In this document: positions 7,340 to 17,712 of the stretch, in pieces | How positions within the stretch are numbered: the stretch's first letter is position 1 | How the letters are laid out: each line of letters opens with the position of its first letter | From: Plantactinospora endophytica | GTDB lineage: Bacteria; Actinomycetota; Actinomycetes; Mycobacteriales; Micromonosporaceae | DNA: 64,000 nt | Reading direction: 5' to 3' | NCBI RefSeq assembly: GCF_016862915.1 | Contig: NZ_BONW01000049.1 | Span: 62,001 to 126,000, forward strand | Position numbers and translations under genes: made by a program | The notes under the pieces: model-generated | What the model was told of the DNA's origin: nothing | Seen by the model: the letters and a program-made list of their open reading frames with translations, nothing else | The model's database searches: none

Positions 7340-8933
7340 CGACCGTGCCGATCTAGCCGGTTTCGCCCTTGATGTGGTCGGCGTCGGTGCACTGAATCTC
7401 GACTATCTCGTGAGCGCACCGTCGGTCGGCGCATCCGATTCACCCCGGTCACTGACCGAACGGATCTCCCGACTCGTCGAACGGACCGGGCCGCCGTTGG
7501 AACCGGGTACGGAACGGGCGGTCGACGCGGGGACGATCCACGCCGCGATCGAGGCCGCCGGCTTCGCCCGCCCGGAGACGCTGCTCGGCGGAACGTCGTT
7601 CAGTCTCGGCGGATCCGCCTTCAACGCGATCTTCGCGATCGCGCAGACCCAGGTCGGGCTCCGGCTCGGCTACGTCGGGGTGGCGGGGCGGGTGCCGGTG
7701 ATCGGGCTCTCCACCGTGGCGCAACTCGAAGCGCTCGGCATCGACCACCGGTACGTCTTCTCGGACGACGAGCACCTCTGCGGGATCTGCCTCTCGCTGG
7801 CCGAGGACGGCGACCGCACCCTGCTCACCCACTCCGGCGCCAACGAGTACCTGGCCGACCATCTGGACCGGGAGTTCGACCAGGTGGTCGGTTATCTGGC
7901 CGGGGCCCGGGTGGTGCACGTGACGTCGTTCCTGGACGACCGGACGCCGGGCCGGCTGCTCCGGGTGCTGCGGGCGGTGAAGCAGGCGGCCAGCGGTACG
8001 GCGATCTGTTTCGACCCGGGCCACGTGTGGAGCGCGGCGGCCACCCCGGAGATCGAGGCGCTGCTGGGGCTGAGCGACTACCTGCTGGTCAACTACCGCG
8101 AGTTCCGGGAGTTGGGCCGGCACGTCGAGGGCGAGTCGGACGAGACGGTGGCGGGCCGGCTGGTGGCCCGGACGGCCGGCGGGCGGGGCGTGGTGGTGGT
8201 CAAGCTGCCCACCGGGATCTGGTCCTACCAGCGGGAGGACGGCAAGCTGGTCAGCGACTTCTACGCCCAGGCGCAGGTCGCTCCGGCCGACGTGAAGGAC
8301 GCCACCGGCGCCGGGGACGTCTTCGCCGCCGGTCTGCTCACCGTGCTGACCAGCGACCGGTTGCAGGTCGAACTCGGCTCGTTGCTCGGCATGCGGCTGG
8401 CCCGGCACAAGCTGCGGCACGTGGGCAGCGGCGGTCACGCCCAGTTCGCCGAGGTCACCCGCGAGTTTCTCCGGTCGCTGGCCATGCAGCGCCGCGCCGA
8501 CGGGCTGCCGAACGGCGTCTTCATCGCGCACGGCGCCCGCCCGGAGTGGCTCGCGGTGCAGCGGTTCATCGAGGAGCGCTTCGAGCTGCCGGTGTACTCG
8601 TTCGAGAGCGGGTCCTGGGGCGGGCGTCAGGTGACCGAGGCGCTGGCTGACTACCTCGACCGGTGCGGGTTCGCGATCTGCGTGTTGACCGCCGAGGACT
8701 TCACCGGGGACGGCCGGCGGCTGGCCCGGCAGAACGTGGTGCACGAGGTCGGGCTCTTCCAGGGCCGGCACGGCTTCGACCGGGTGATGGTGCTGGCTGA
8801 GGAGGGCTGCGACTTCGTGCCGCAGGCTGCCGGGCCGTACACCATCTCTTTTCCGCGTAACGGCATCAGCCGGACGTTCTACCAGCTCGACGAGATGATC
8901 CGGGCCCAGGGTTTCGGGCCCGTCGAGCACTGA
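7305..8933 (+). CDS. PfkB-family kinase fused to TIR-like (CAP12-type) domain, intact copy
   Basis: A 542-residue paralogue of the preceding protein, same architecture. The kinase part (about 20-390) has VGVGALNLDY, LGGSAFN (101-107, Asn107 present), NYRE (263-266) and DATGAGD (332-338, Asp338). The TIR-like part (about 403-535) begins VFIAHG (405-410) and has ARQNVVHEVGLFQGRHG (474-490) with Glu481 at the position of the NAD-hydrolysing Glu. The likely activity is NAD+ cleavage controlled by the ligand or product state of the kinase domain; this is inferred from domain families. GTG 7305 is inside the previous gene; GTG 7314 is an alternative. After the stop come 231 non-coding bases before aconitase. 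Confidence 0.86.
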   Translation: MADVTDFPIHIDDRADLAGFALDVVGVGALNLDYLVSAPSVGASDSPRSLTERISRLVERTGPPLEPGTERAVDAGTIHAAIEAAGFARPETLLGGTSFSLGGSAFNAIFAIAQTQVGLRLGYVGVAGRVPVIGLSTVAQLEALGIDHRYVFSDDEHLCGICLSLAEDGDRTLLTHSGANEYLADHLDREFDQVVGYLAGARVVHVTSFLDDRTPGRLLRVLRAVKQAASGTAICFDPGHVWSAAATPEIEALLGLSDYLLVNYREFRELGRHVEGESDETVAGRLVARTAGGRGVVVVKLPTGIWSYQREDGKLVSDFYAQAQVAPADVKDATGAGDVFAAGLLTVLTSDRLQVELGSLLGMRLARHKLRHVGSGGHAQFAEVTREFLRSLAMQRRADGLPNGVFIAHGARPEWLAVQRFIEERFELPVYSFESGSWGGRQVTEALADYLDRCGFAICVLTAEDFTGDGRRLARQNVVHEVGLFQGRHGFDRVMVLAEEGCDFVPQAAGPYTISFPRNGISRTFYQLDEMIRAQGFGPVEH

Positions 8934-8965
8934 CCACCGGACCACCGTCCCGGTATCCGGGCAGG

Positions 8966-8982
8966 CTTGCGTTAATAGCAAG
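8966..8982. other. Small hairpin after the PfkB-TIR pair
   Basis: CTTGC-GTTAATA-GCAAG forms a five-base-pair stem 33 bases after the stop at 8933. It lacks a T-run, so it is a weak terminator candidate at best; the AT-rich loop could equally be part of the aconitase promoter region. Confidence 0.3.
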
Positions 8983-9013
8983 ACGGACGTACGGTTTTGT
9001 TGAGTACGAACGT

Positions 9014-9048
9014 CGGTAAGGGTTACCTCAGCCCGGTGGCCAGGTAAC
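9014..9048. promoter_or_regulatory. Possible iron-regulator (IdeR/DmdR-like) box upstream of aconitase
   Basis: GGTAA-GGG-TTACC (9015-9027) is a perfect dyad, and its surroundings match about 13 of 19 positions of the actinobacterial IdeR/DtxR consensus TTAGGTTAGGCTAACCTAA. A further half site GGTAAC lies at 9043-9048. Aconitase is an Fe-S enzyme whose expression is often tied to iron, which makes the reading plausible; it is not proven. No separate -10 could be fixed with confidence. Confidence 0.35.
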
Positions 9049-9164
9049 GGGTAGGAAAGACTGCTCGGTACTACGCCCGGTCGCCCGCCGGTCGAGGGCC
9101 GGTCGGACCCGCCCCGGAGACCGACGACCTGGGCCGGGACGAAGACAGCGTGAAGGAGTACGAC

Positions 9165-11954
<2,790 letters not shown>

Positions 11955-11978
11955 CCGCCAGCTCGACGGGACCGGGCC

Positions 11979-12086
11979 GGTCACCCGATCGGGGTGGCCG
12001 GCCCGGTGGGCAACACGATGCCGGCGATGCTGATCGCGTCGACCTGGATCGGTCACCCGATCGGGGTGGCCGGCCCGGTGGGCAAC
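11979..12086. repeat. Two perfect 36-base direct repeats after acnA
   Basis: Positions 11979-12014 and 12051-12086 are identical over 36 bases and spaced 72 bases start to start. Each begins GGTCACCCGATCGGGG and holds a near-palindrome CACCCGATCGGGGTG, so each can fold. They lie 25 bases after the aconitase stop and end just before the ribosome binding site of the next gene. Confidence 0.85.
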
Positions 12087-12104
12087 GGGACGAGGGGAGC
12101 CGGC

Positions 12105-12887
12105 ATGCGGCAGGGTTCGGCGCAGGCGGGCGGGGTGCCGGCACTGTTCGCGTCGGCGCTGGCCACGGATCCGGTCCGGCCGCTGCTCACCTACTACGAC
12201 GACGCGACCGGCGAACGCACCGAACTCTCCGCCGAGGCGCTGGCGCAGTGGGTCGCCCGGACGGCGAACCTGCTGGTCCGGGGCTGCGGACTCGGCATCG
12301 GTGCCCGGGCCGCCGTGCTGCTGCCGCCGCACTGGCAGACCGCCGCCGTACTGCTCGGCACCTGGTCGGCCGGGGTCTCGGTGAGCTTCCACGGCACCGC
12401 CACCGCCGGGCTGCCCCAGCTCGGCCCCGGCGTCGAGGAGCCGTTCGACGTCACGTACGCCGCGCTGGGCCGGATCGACGACTGGCTCGACCACGTACCC
12501 GAGGCGGAGCACCGGTTCGTGCTCGGCTTCGCCCCGGACGCCGCCCCGCTGGCCGAGCCGCCCGCCGGCTACCGGGACTACCTCACCGAGGTACGCGACC
12601 ACGACGCCAACCTGCGGCCGTACGTGCCGCTGCATCCCGACGACGCGGCCAGTGTCGACGGCACCAGCTACGCCGAGTGGGGTCGGCTGGCCCGGTTGAT
12701 GGCGACGGAGGTGTTCGACCTGCGCCCCGGCGACCGGGTACTCGTCGACGCCGCCGAACACGAGCACCCGGTGAAGTGGCTGCTGGCGCCGCTGGCGGCC
12801 GGTGCCTCGGTGGTGCTCTGCGCCAACCTCGATCCCGGCACGGTGCAGCGGCGCACCCGGGACGAGCGGGTGACCCGGGTGCTGTGA
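12105..12887 (+). CDS. TIGR03089 family protein (truncated AMP-binding-like)
   Basis: Protein of 260 residues matching the actinobacterial TIGR03089 family, which looks like the N-terminal part of an acyl-CoA synthetase/AMP-binding enzyme (LTYYDDATGERTELSAEALAQWVARTANLL, then GARAAVLLPPHWQTAAVLLGTWSAG) but lacks the catalytic adenylation motifs and C-terminal lid. Function is unknown. ATG 12105 is supported by GAGGGGAG (12092-12099). A longer frame reaching back to 11994 would translate the repeats and is rejected. Confidence 0.8.
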   Translation: MRQGSAQAGGVPALFASALATDPVRPLLTYYDDATGERTELSAEALAQWVARTANLLVRGCGLGIGARAAVLLPPHWQTAAVLLGTWSAGVSVSFHGTATAGLPQLGPGVEEPFDVTYAALGRIDDWLDHVPEAEHRFVLGFAPDAAPLAEPPAGYRDYLTEVRDHDANLRPYVPLHPDDAASVDGTSYAEWGRLARLMATEVFDLRPGDRVLVDAAEHEHPVKWLLAPLAAGASVVLCANLDPGTVQRRTRDERVTRVL

Positions 12888-12959
12888 CGCCGGCCGCCGG
12901 TACGACACCGTGCCTCGCGGCGCGGTGGCGACGCCCGACCGGGCAACCGGCGTACCGGG

Positions 12960-13916
12960 TCAGCGTGCGGTGGAGGTGTCCGGCAGCAGGCTTGTCGCCC
13001 CGGGCACGTACGGGTCGAGCAGGTGGGTGGCGAGCACGATCCGTTGCCAGCGGCTGACCGGTACCCCGGTCGACTCGGCCAACCGCAGCACCGTCCGCCA
13101 GTCCGTGGAGCAGCGGGCCCGGATCCGGGCGATCAGCGACACGAGTTCACCGGTTGCCCGGCCCGAAGCGTCCGGCCGGCGCGTCCGGGCCACCTCCTCC
13201 AGCTCACCGAGGGTCCGGTCCAGTTCGAGGTCCACCTCCGGGGTGGCCGCCTCCAGCCGGTCGGCCAGGGCGAACGCCTCCGACCGACCGTCCGGGGCGG
13301 GACCCGCCGAGCCGCCCAGCCGCCGGAAGAGGCCGGCCCGGGTCTCGTGGGTGCAGAGCACGGCCAGCTCCCGCAGCAGGTCGGCCGGCTCGTCGGCGGC
13401 GTGCACCAGGTTGAGTTGGTAGTTGAAGCTGCCGACGTCGTAGCGGAGCTGTCCGGGTCGACATCGGACCGGGTCGGCCGGCCCCTTGGCCGCGCTGAGC
13501 ACCAGCGAGGCCGGTTCGGGGCGGCCGGGCAGGGCGAGCAGCAGGAGCAGGCACTCGCACGCGGTCACGTAGAGGTCGGCGGCATCCCGCCTGTCCCGGC
13601 TGGCGGCGTTCAGGCCGTACTGCCACAGTGCCCGTACGCCGTGCCGGTCGATGGTCACGGTCGCCGCCCAGACGATGCTGAAGCCGTACGCCAGCACCCA
13701 GCGCAGCACCGGACCGAGCCGGCGGCTGACCACGGCGTCCGGCTTCAGCAGCAGCAGTGCGTGGTCGTGGCAGAACTCCTCGATCCGGCCACCACCGACG
13801 GCGACCAGGTCCTCGAAGCTCTCCCGGAAATACGTGTCGACCGCGTAGAGGGACCGCTTCCGGGGAAGCGTCGACAGGAAGGCGGGGATTTCCTGGGCGC
13901 CGGGGGTGGTGGCCAT
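12960..13916 (-). CDS. Nucleoside-diphosphate-kinase-domain protein with C-terminal extension
   Basis: Of 318 residues, about 50-190 follow the NDP kinase fold: HALLLLKPDAVVSRRLG (52-68, Lys58), then KGPADP and CRPGQLRYD, and NLVHAADEPAD (169-179) with His172 where the phospho-His lies in NDP kinases. Ordinary NDP kinase is about 140 residues; here an N-terminal 50 and C-terminal 130 residues are added, the latter charged and helical. It begins six bases after the eIF2B-like gene, so the two form an operon. Whether it phosphorylates NDPs or another acceptor is unknown. Confidence 0.68.
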   Translation of the reverse strand: MATTPGAQEIPAFLSTLPRKRSLYAVDTYFRESFEDLVAVGGGRIEEFCHDHALLLLKPDAVVSRRLGPVLRWVLAYGFSIVWAATVTIDRHGVRALWQYGLNAASRDRRDAADLYVTACECLLLLLALPGRPEPASLVLSAAKGPADPVRCRPGQLRYDVGSFNYQLNLVHAADEPADLLRELAVLCTHETRAGLFRRLGGSAGPAPDGRSEAFALADRLEAATPEVDLELDRTLGELEEVARTRRPDASGRATGELVSLIARIRARCSTDWRTVLRLAESTGVPVSRWQRIVLATHLLDPYVPGATSLLPDTSTAR

Positions 13917-13922
13917 CGCGGG

Positions 13923-14567
13923 TCACTCACGCAGTTCCGTGGCTCGGCGGCCGACCTCTCCCGGGCTGAGCAACTCGCCGTCGAGCACCACACCGACGAA
14001 GCCGTCCAGCGGGATGTGCTCGAACACCGGCGCACCGAGGCGGGCGAAGACCGGCGCCGGGACCAGCTTCAGCGCGGTGGTGACGATCAGGGTGGGCAGT
14101 TGCTCCGCCAACTCCCGGGTGCCCCGGATGTTCAGCACCGTGTCCGGGCCGATCGCGTCGGCGCCGGCCAGCGCGATCGTCGGCTCGCCGACCCGCAGCG
14201 ACTCCGGCAGTTGGGCCAGGATCTGCTTGACGATCGAACTGCTCGGCGCGTAGGTGACCACGCCACCCTGTTCGCCGACCCAGGTGACCGCCGTCTTCAC
14301 GGTGTTCTCCACCGCGTGGTCCAACTCGGCCCGGATCCGGCGCAGCGCCTCGGCCGGCTCGGCGGAGCGTACCGCGTTGGCGATGTGCCACATCGGCGCG
14401 TAGCCGGGCAGCTTGGCGGTCAGGAACTCGGTCGCGTCGGCCGCCGCGCCGGGGTCGTCGATCAGCTCCAGCAGACCCTGGATAACCAGCCGGGCCACTC
14501 CGGTGGCCCCGGCCGTGGTGACCGTGACGGCCTCGCGAAGCGATGTCGGCAACGAAGCTTGGTCCAT
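13923..14567 (-). CDS. eIF2B/ribose-1,5-bisphosphate isomerase-like protein
   Basis: A 214-residue protein of the IF-2B superfamily, which includes eIF2B alpha/beta/delta, methylthioribose-1-phosphate isomerase and ribose-1,5-bisphosphate isomerase. Recognisable are VVTYAPSSSIVKQIL, GADAIGPDTVLNIRGTRELAE with the conserved Asp, and a closing VVTTALKLVP stretch. It is shorter than the enzymes (about 300 or more residues). It is the first gene of a two-gene operon with the NDP-kinase-like protein, which points to sugar-phosphate or nucleotide chemistry (inference). ATG 14567 follows GGAAAGAG. A folded leader lies upstream. Confidence 0.62.
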   Translation of the reverse strand: MDQASLPTSLREAVTVTTAGATGVARLVIQGLLELIDDPGAAADATEFLTAKLPGYAPMWHIANAVRSAEPAEALRRIRAELDHAVENTVKTAVTWVGEQGGVVTYAPSSSIVKQILAQLPESLRVGEPTIALAGADAIGPDTVLNIRGTRELAEQLPTLIVTTALKLVPAPVFARLGAPVFEHIPLDGFVGVVLDGELLSPGEVGRRATELRE

Positions 14568-14741
14568 TATGCGGGCTCTTTCCGTTCCGGGTCTGGTCCC
14601 CTGAGGACAGGACTACCTTCCCGGCATCGAGAATGCCCGATCTGCGGGCTTCTCGGCACCGGGTTTGGTAGTTCATATCAAACGGACACTCCCGCCGGAG
14701 CGAAATGACCAAATGGCAGCGGCGGTCACCGGACGGCGACG

Positions 14742-14774
14742 CGCGGTGCCCCCGCGCCGTGCGGGGGCACCGCG
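14742..14774. terminator. Perfect 14-bp stem, first of twin terminators
   Basis: Arms 14742-14755 and 14761-14774 (centre GGTGCCCCCGC / GCGGGGGCACC) with a five-base loop. No T-run follows, as is common in high-GC actinobacteria. It is the distal member of a pair after the pectate lyase operon. Confidence 0.55.
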
Positions 14775-14783
14775 AGTGGCCAC

Positions 14784-14819
14784 GGTGGACGGCCGGGACC
14801 CACCTCCCGGCCGTCCACC
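14784..14819 (-). terminator. Perfect 15-bp stem downstream of pectate lyases
   Basis: Arms GGTGGACGGCCGGGA (14784-14798) and its exact complement (14805-14819) around a six-base loop, about 58 bases beyond the lyase stop at 14877. Most likely the terminator of the two-gene lyase operon. Confidence 0.65.
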
Positions 14820-14876
14820 CCGGCTGGCCAATGGCCGACCGGTCGGGCAACCGACCTGGTCAGCCAGGGGATCGGG

Positions 14877-15911
14877 TCAGCCGGAGATCCTTCCGGTACC
14901 GGCGCCGGCCCGGACCGAGGCCGGCACCCCGGCCGCCGGGTCGAGCTGGTACGCGTAGTACGTACGCGGCTCGACCACCGAACCGGCCGTCTCCGGTACG
15001 CCGGAGTTCACGAAGATGTTGTTCCGCTGTACCGCCCGGCCGGGTCCACTGTCGGCATAGCCGCTGGCGGAGATGAGCGGGTACGGCACGTTCTCGAAGT
15101 AGTTCCCCTCGACCACCACCCCGGCGTTCTCGGTCGAGGCGACGCCGTACAGCTCGTTGCCGAGGAAGTAGTTGTTGTAGACGTGCACCGGCTCGCCGAA
15201 CCGGATCCGGGGGTGCCGCTGCCGGCTGTTGTCGAAAAAGTTGTGGTGGATGCTGACCTTCAGGTGCCCGACGTCGGTCCCGGCAGCCCCGTCCGAGTGG
15301 CTGATCAGCATGCTCTTGTCGGCCCGGTCGAAGTGGTTCCAGGAGACCGTGACGTAGTCGGCGCCCCGGACGATGTCCACCGATCCGTCGACCGCGCCGG
15401 TGAAGCGGTTGTGGTCGATCCAGATGTGGTGCGACTGCTGCCCCACGTTTACCGCGTCGTCCTCGGCGTTGGTGAAGTTCAGGTTCTGCACGATCACGTT
15501 GTACGACCGGTAGAAGTCCAGCCCGCCGCCGTTGATCGTGGCGTTCGGCCCGACGCCGATGATCGTCTTGTTCGGCCGTACCCCCTGCTTGCTGCTGATC
15601 TGGATGGTCCCCTGCACCCGGATCACCAGCGGCCCGACGGTGTCGATGTAGTCCAGGAAGTCGTTCGAGTTGGTGGCGGTGACGACCGGTCCACCGGCCC
15701 CGCCGGTGGTGCCGTTCTGGCCGAGCGCGTTGACGCTGGCGAAGCCGACCGGCTGCCCGACCAGCGGAACCGCGCCGGTGGGCGGTACGGCGGCGCCGGC
15801 CGGGTTGGTGCCGACCAGTGCGGCGGCCACCGTCACGGCCAGCGTTCCGGCGAGGGCGGCGGCGAGCAGGCGCCGACGGGGCGCATGGCGTACGAGGAGA
15901 TCGGTGTTCAT
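14877..15911 (-). CDS. Secreted pectate lyase, polysaccharide lyase family 1
   Basis: Extracellular Ca-dependent lyase cleaving polygalacturonate. The 344-residue product begins with a twin-Arg-like basic region and signal peptide (RRRLLAAALAGTLAVTVAAALVG, cut near AGA), then a single right-handed beta-helix. PL1 hallmarks: KTIIGVG, HHIWIDHNRF, DYVTVSWNHF, HHNFFDNSRQRHPRIRFG and HVYNNYFLG. It starts four bases after the stop of the larger lyase, so both are one operon. The two share the segment FASVNALGQNGTTGGAGGPVV nearly unchanged, indicating tandem duplication with loss or gain of the accessory domain. Confidence 0.93.
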   Translation of the reverse strand: MNTDLLVRHAPRRRLLAAALAGTLAVTVAAALVGTNPAGAAVPPTGAVPLVGQPVGFASVNALGQNGTTGGAGGPVVTATNSNDFLDYIDTVGPLVIRVQGTIQISSKQGVRPNKTIIGVGPNATINGGGLDFYRSYNVIVQNLNFTNAEDDAVNVGQQSHHIWIDHNRFTGAVDGSVDIVRGADYVTVSWNHFDRADKSMLISHSDGAAGTDVGHLKVSIHHNFFDNSRQRHPRIRFGEPVHVYNNYFLGNELYGVASTENAGVVVEGNYFENVPYPLISASGYADSGPGRAVQRNNIFVNSGVPETAGSVVEPRTYYAYQLDPAAGVPASVRAGAGTGRISG

Positions 15912-15915
15912 CGGG

Positions 15916-17712
15916 TCAGCCCAGCTTTCCCACCCCGGCACCGGCCGGGACGATTGTCGGGACGTCGGCGGCGTTGTGCGCCGTGTAGCGGTAGAAGCCG
16001 CTCGGCTCGGGTACGCTGCCCCGGGTTTCGATCGGGTGGTTGCAGTCGACGAGGATGTTGCCCCGCTCGAGGATCCTGCCCAGGTCACCGCTGAACTCGA
16101 CCCGTCCGGGGTTGTTCACGCTGTAGAAGTAGTTGTTCTCGACCAGCACGGCGGCGTCGTACGTGGAGGCCACGCCGTAGCTGTTCTCGTAGTAGTAGTT
16201 GTTGTAGACGTGCGTCATCGCCGAGAAGCGCACCCGGGGATGCCGCTGGTCCGAGGCGTTGAACCAGTTGTGGTGGTATGTCACCCGCAGCCGCCCGATG
16301 TCCTGCGCCCCGGCGTCCTCGTCGTGGGAGAGCAGCAGCGTCTTGTCGTGGTCGTGGAAGTGGTTCCACGAGACGGTGACGTAGTCGGAGCCGCGCTTGA
16401 TGTCGACCGCGCCGTCGTCGCCGTTGGAGAACTCGTTGTGGTCGATCCAGATGTGGTGCGAGAACATCTGCACGTTGAGCAGGTCGTCGGTGGCCCCGGT
16501 GAGGTGCAGGTTGCGGATGATCACGTTGTGTACGGCGTCGGCCGGCGGCGAGGTGGTGGCGTCGTTCACCGGCAGCCCGATGTTGAGGCCACCACCGGAG
16601 AGGGTGGCGTTCGACCCGATGCCGACGATCGTCTTGTCCGAGCTGACGTTGTGCATGCCGTCGCTGGTGCCGGTCGGCAGGGTGATGGTGCCGGCGACCT
16701 GGATGACGTACGGGCCGGGTCGGGCGATGTAGTCGAGGAACGCCGCCGAGCTGTTCACCGTCACCACGGGTCCGCCGGCACCGCCGGTGGTGCCGTTCTG
16801 GCCGAGCGCGTTGACGCTGGCGAAGCCGTCCGCCTGGCCGGCCGGCACCGGCACGCTCGGGCCGGGGGTGCTGGGCGTCGGGGTGGGCGGGGTCGGCGTG
16901 GGCGACGCCGGGGTGGTCGGGGCCGGCGTGGTCGGCGGCGGGGTCGGGCCGGGCGGGGCGGTCTCGACCGCGACGTCGTCGAAGTGCGCCGAGGCGTACC
17001 GGCCGAGCAGGGCGATCTGACCACTGCCGAACTGGGCGTCGCTGGCGGTGAGCGCGGTGCCGCCGTTCACCTGTCCGGTCAGGCTGGTGCCGGACGCCTG
17101 GAGGCGCAGCGCGTACCAGGTGCCGGTGCTGACGGTCAGTGCGGCGCTGGCCAGGGTGCTGGCGACGCCGCCGGAAACCTTGCCGAGCACCGCGACGTTG
17201 TCGTTGCGTACCGCGAGGAAGTAGTAGCTGCTGCTGCCCTGCGCCCGGGCGGCGACCCCGGCGAACCGGCCGGCGCCGCCCCAACCGGTCGGCTTGACCC
17301 GGGCGGTGACGGTGTAGTCGGTCCAGCCGCTCTGGCCGGCCCGGACCCGCGCGTCCGCGCTGGTGCTGGCCTGGCGCAGCACCTGGCTGCCGTCGGCGGT
17401 GACGCTCCACGAGCCGCCGGAGCTGCTCCAGCCGTTGGAGTTGCCGTCCTCGAAGGTGTCGGTGAACAGGGTGGCGGCCTGTGCGGTGCCGGCGCCGTGG
17501 ACGAGGGCGGCGACGACCACGGCGACCAGCCCCACGGCGGCTGATCGGCGCCAGCGTCGAGCGGCCGGTCCGCTCGGGCCTCCCGAGCCGCTGGGGCCGC
17601 TGGGGCCGCTGGGGCCGCCCGGTCCGCTCGGGCTGCCCGGGCCTCCCAGGCCGCTGCGGCCTCCCGGTTCGCTCGGAACGGCCGTTCCGGCTCTGATGTT
17701 CGGTGGGATCAC
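15916..17712 (-). CDS. Secreted pectate lyase (PL1) with N-terminal LamG/CBM66-like module
   Basis: A 598-residue modular enzyme. After a Gly/Pro/Ser-rich N-terminus and signal peptide (VGLVAVVVAALVHGAGTAQA), a beta-sandwich of about 180 residues follows (TLFTDTFEDGNSNGW to HFDDVAVET), similar to LamG/CBM66-type sugar-binding modules. A Pro/Thr linker then leads to the PL1 beta-helix with HHIWIDHNEF, DYVTVSWNHF and QRHPRVRFS. GTG 17712 is chosen because GGAAAGG stands ten bases upstream. It is first in the lyase operon and has a palindromic LacI-type operator about 250 bases before it. Confidence 0.88.
   Translation of the reverse strand: MIPPNIRAGTAVPSEPGGRSGLGGPGSPSGPGGPSGPSGPSGSGGPSGPAARRWRRSAAVGLVAVVVAALVHGAGTAQAATLFTDTFEDGNSNGWSSSGGSWSVTADGSQVLRQASTSADARVRAGQSGWTDYTVTARVKPTGWGGAGRFAGVAARAQGSSSYYFLAVRNDNVAVLGKVSGGVASTLASAALTVSTGTWYALRLQASGTSLTGQVNGGTALTASDAQFGSGQIALLGRYASAHFDDVAVETAPPGPTPPPTTPAPTTPASPTPTPPTPTPSTPGPSVPVPAGQADGFASVNALGQNGTTGGAGGPVVTVNSSAAFLDYIARPGPYVIQVAGTITLPTGTSDGMHNVSSDKTIVGIGSNATLSGGGLNIGLPVNDATTSPPADAVHNVIIRNLHLTGATDDLLNVQMFSHHIWIDHNEFSNGDDGAVDIKRGSDYVTVSWNHFHDHDKTLLLSHDEDAGAQDIGRLRVTYHHNWFNASDQRHPRVRFSAMTHVYNNYYYENSYGVASTYDAAVLVENNYFYSVNNPGRVEFSGDLGRILERGNILVDCNHPIETRGSVPEPSGFYRYTAHNAADVPTIVPAGAGVGKLG

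Larger units (their letters stand above)
14568..14876. other. Intergenic region with three hairpins
   Basis: No gene is visible in these 309 bases. CGAGAA-T-GCCCG / CGGGC-TTCTCG (14628-14655) lies in the presumed leader of the eIF2B-like gene. Two strong stems at 14742-14774 and 14784-14819 lie between it and the pectate lyase stop. Confidence 0.6.

Noticed and set aside
5726-8933. Ordinary sugar kinases
   Set aside because: Both carry a C-terminal domain of about 140 residues with TIR-like motifs, and no sugar transport or metabolic genes lie nearby.
8934-9164. tRNA or attachment site after the kinase-TIR pair marking a mobile island
   Set aside because: No cloverleaf, integrase or flanking direct repeat was found, so transfer of this pair is not supported by boundary signals.
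11994-12104. Upstream extension of the TIGR03089 gene
   Set aside because: It would translate the duplicated 36-base repeats; ATG 12105 has a strong ribosome binding site.
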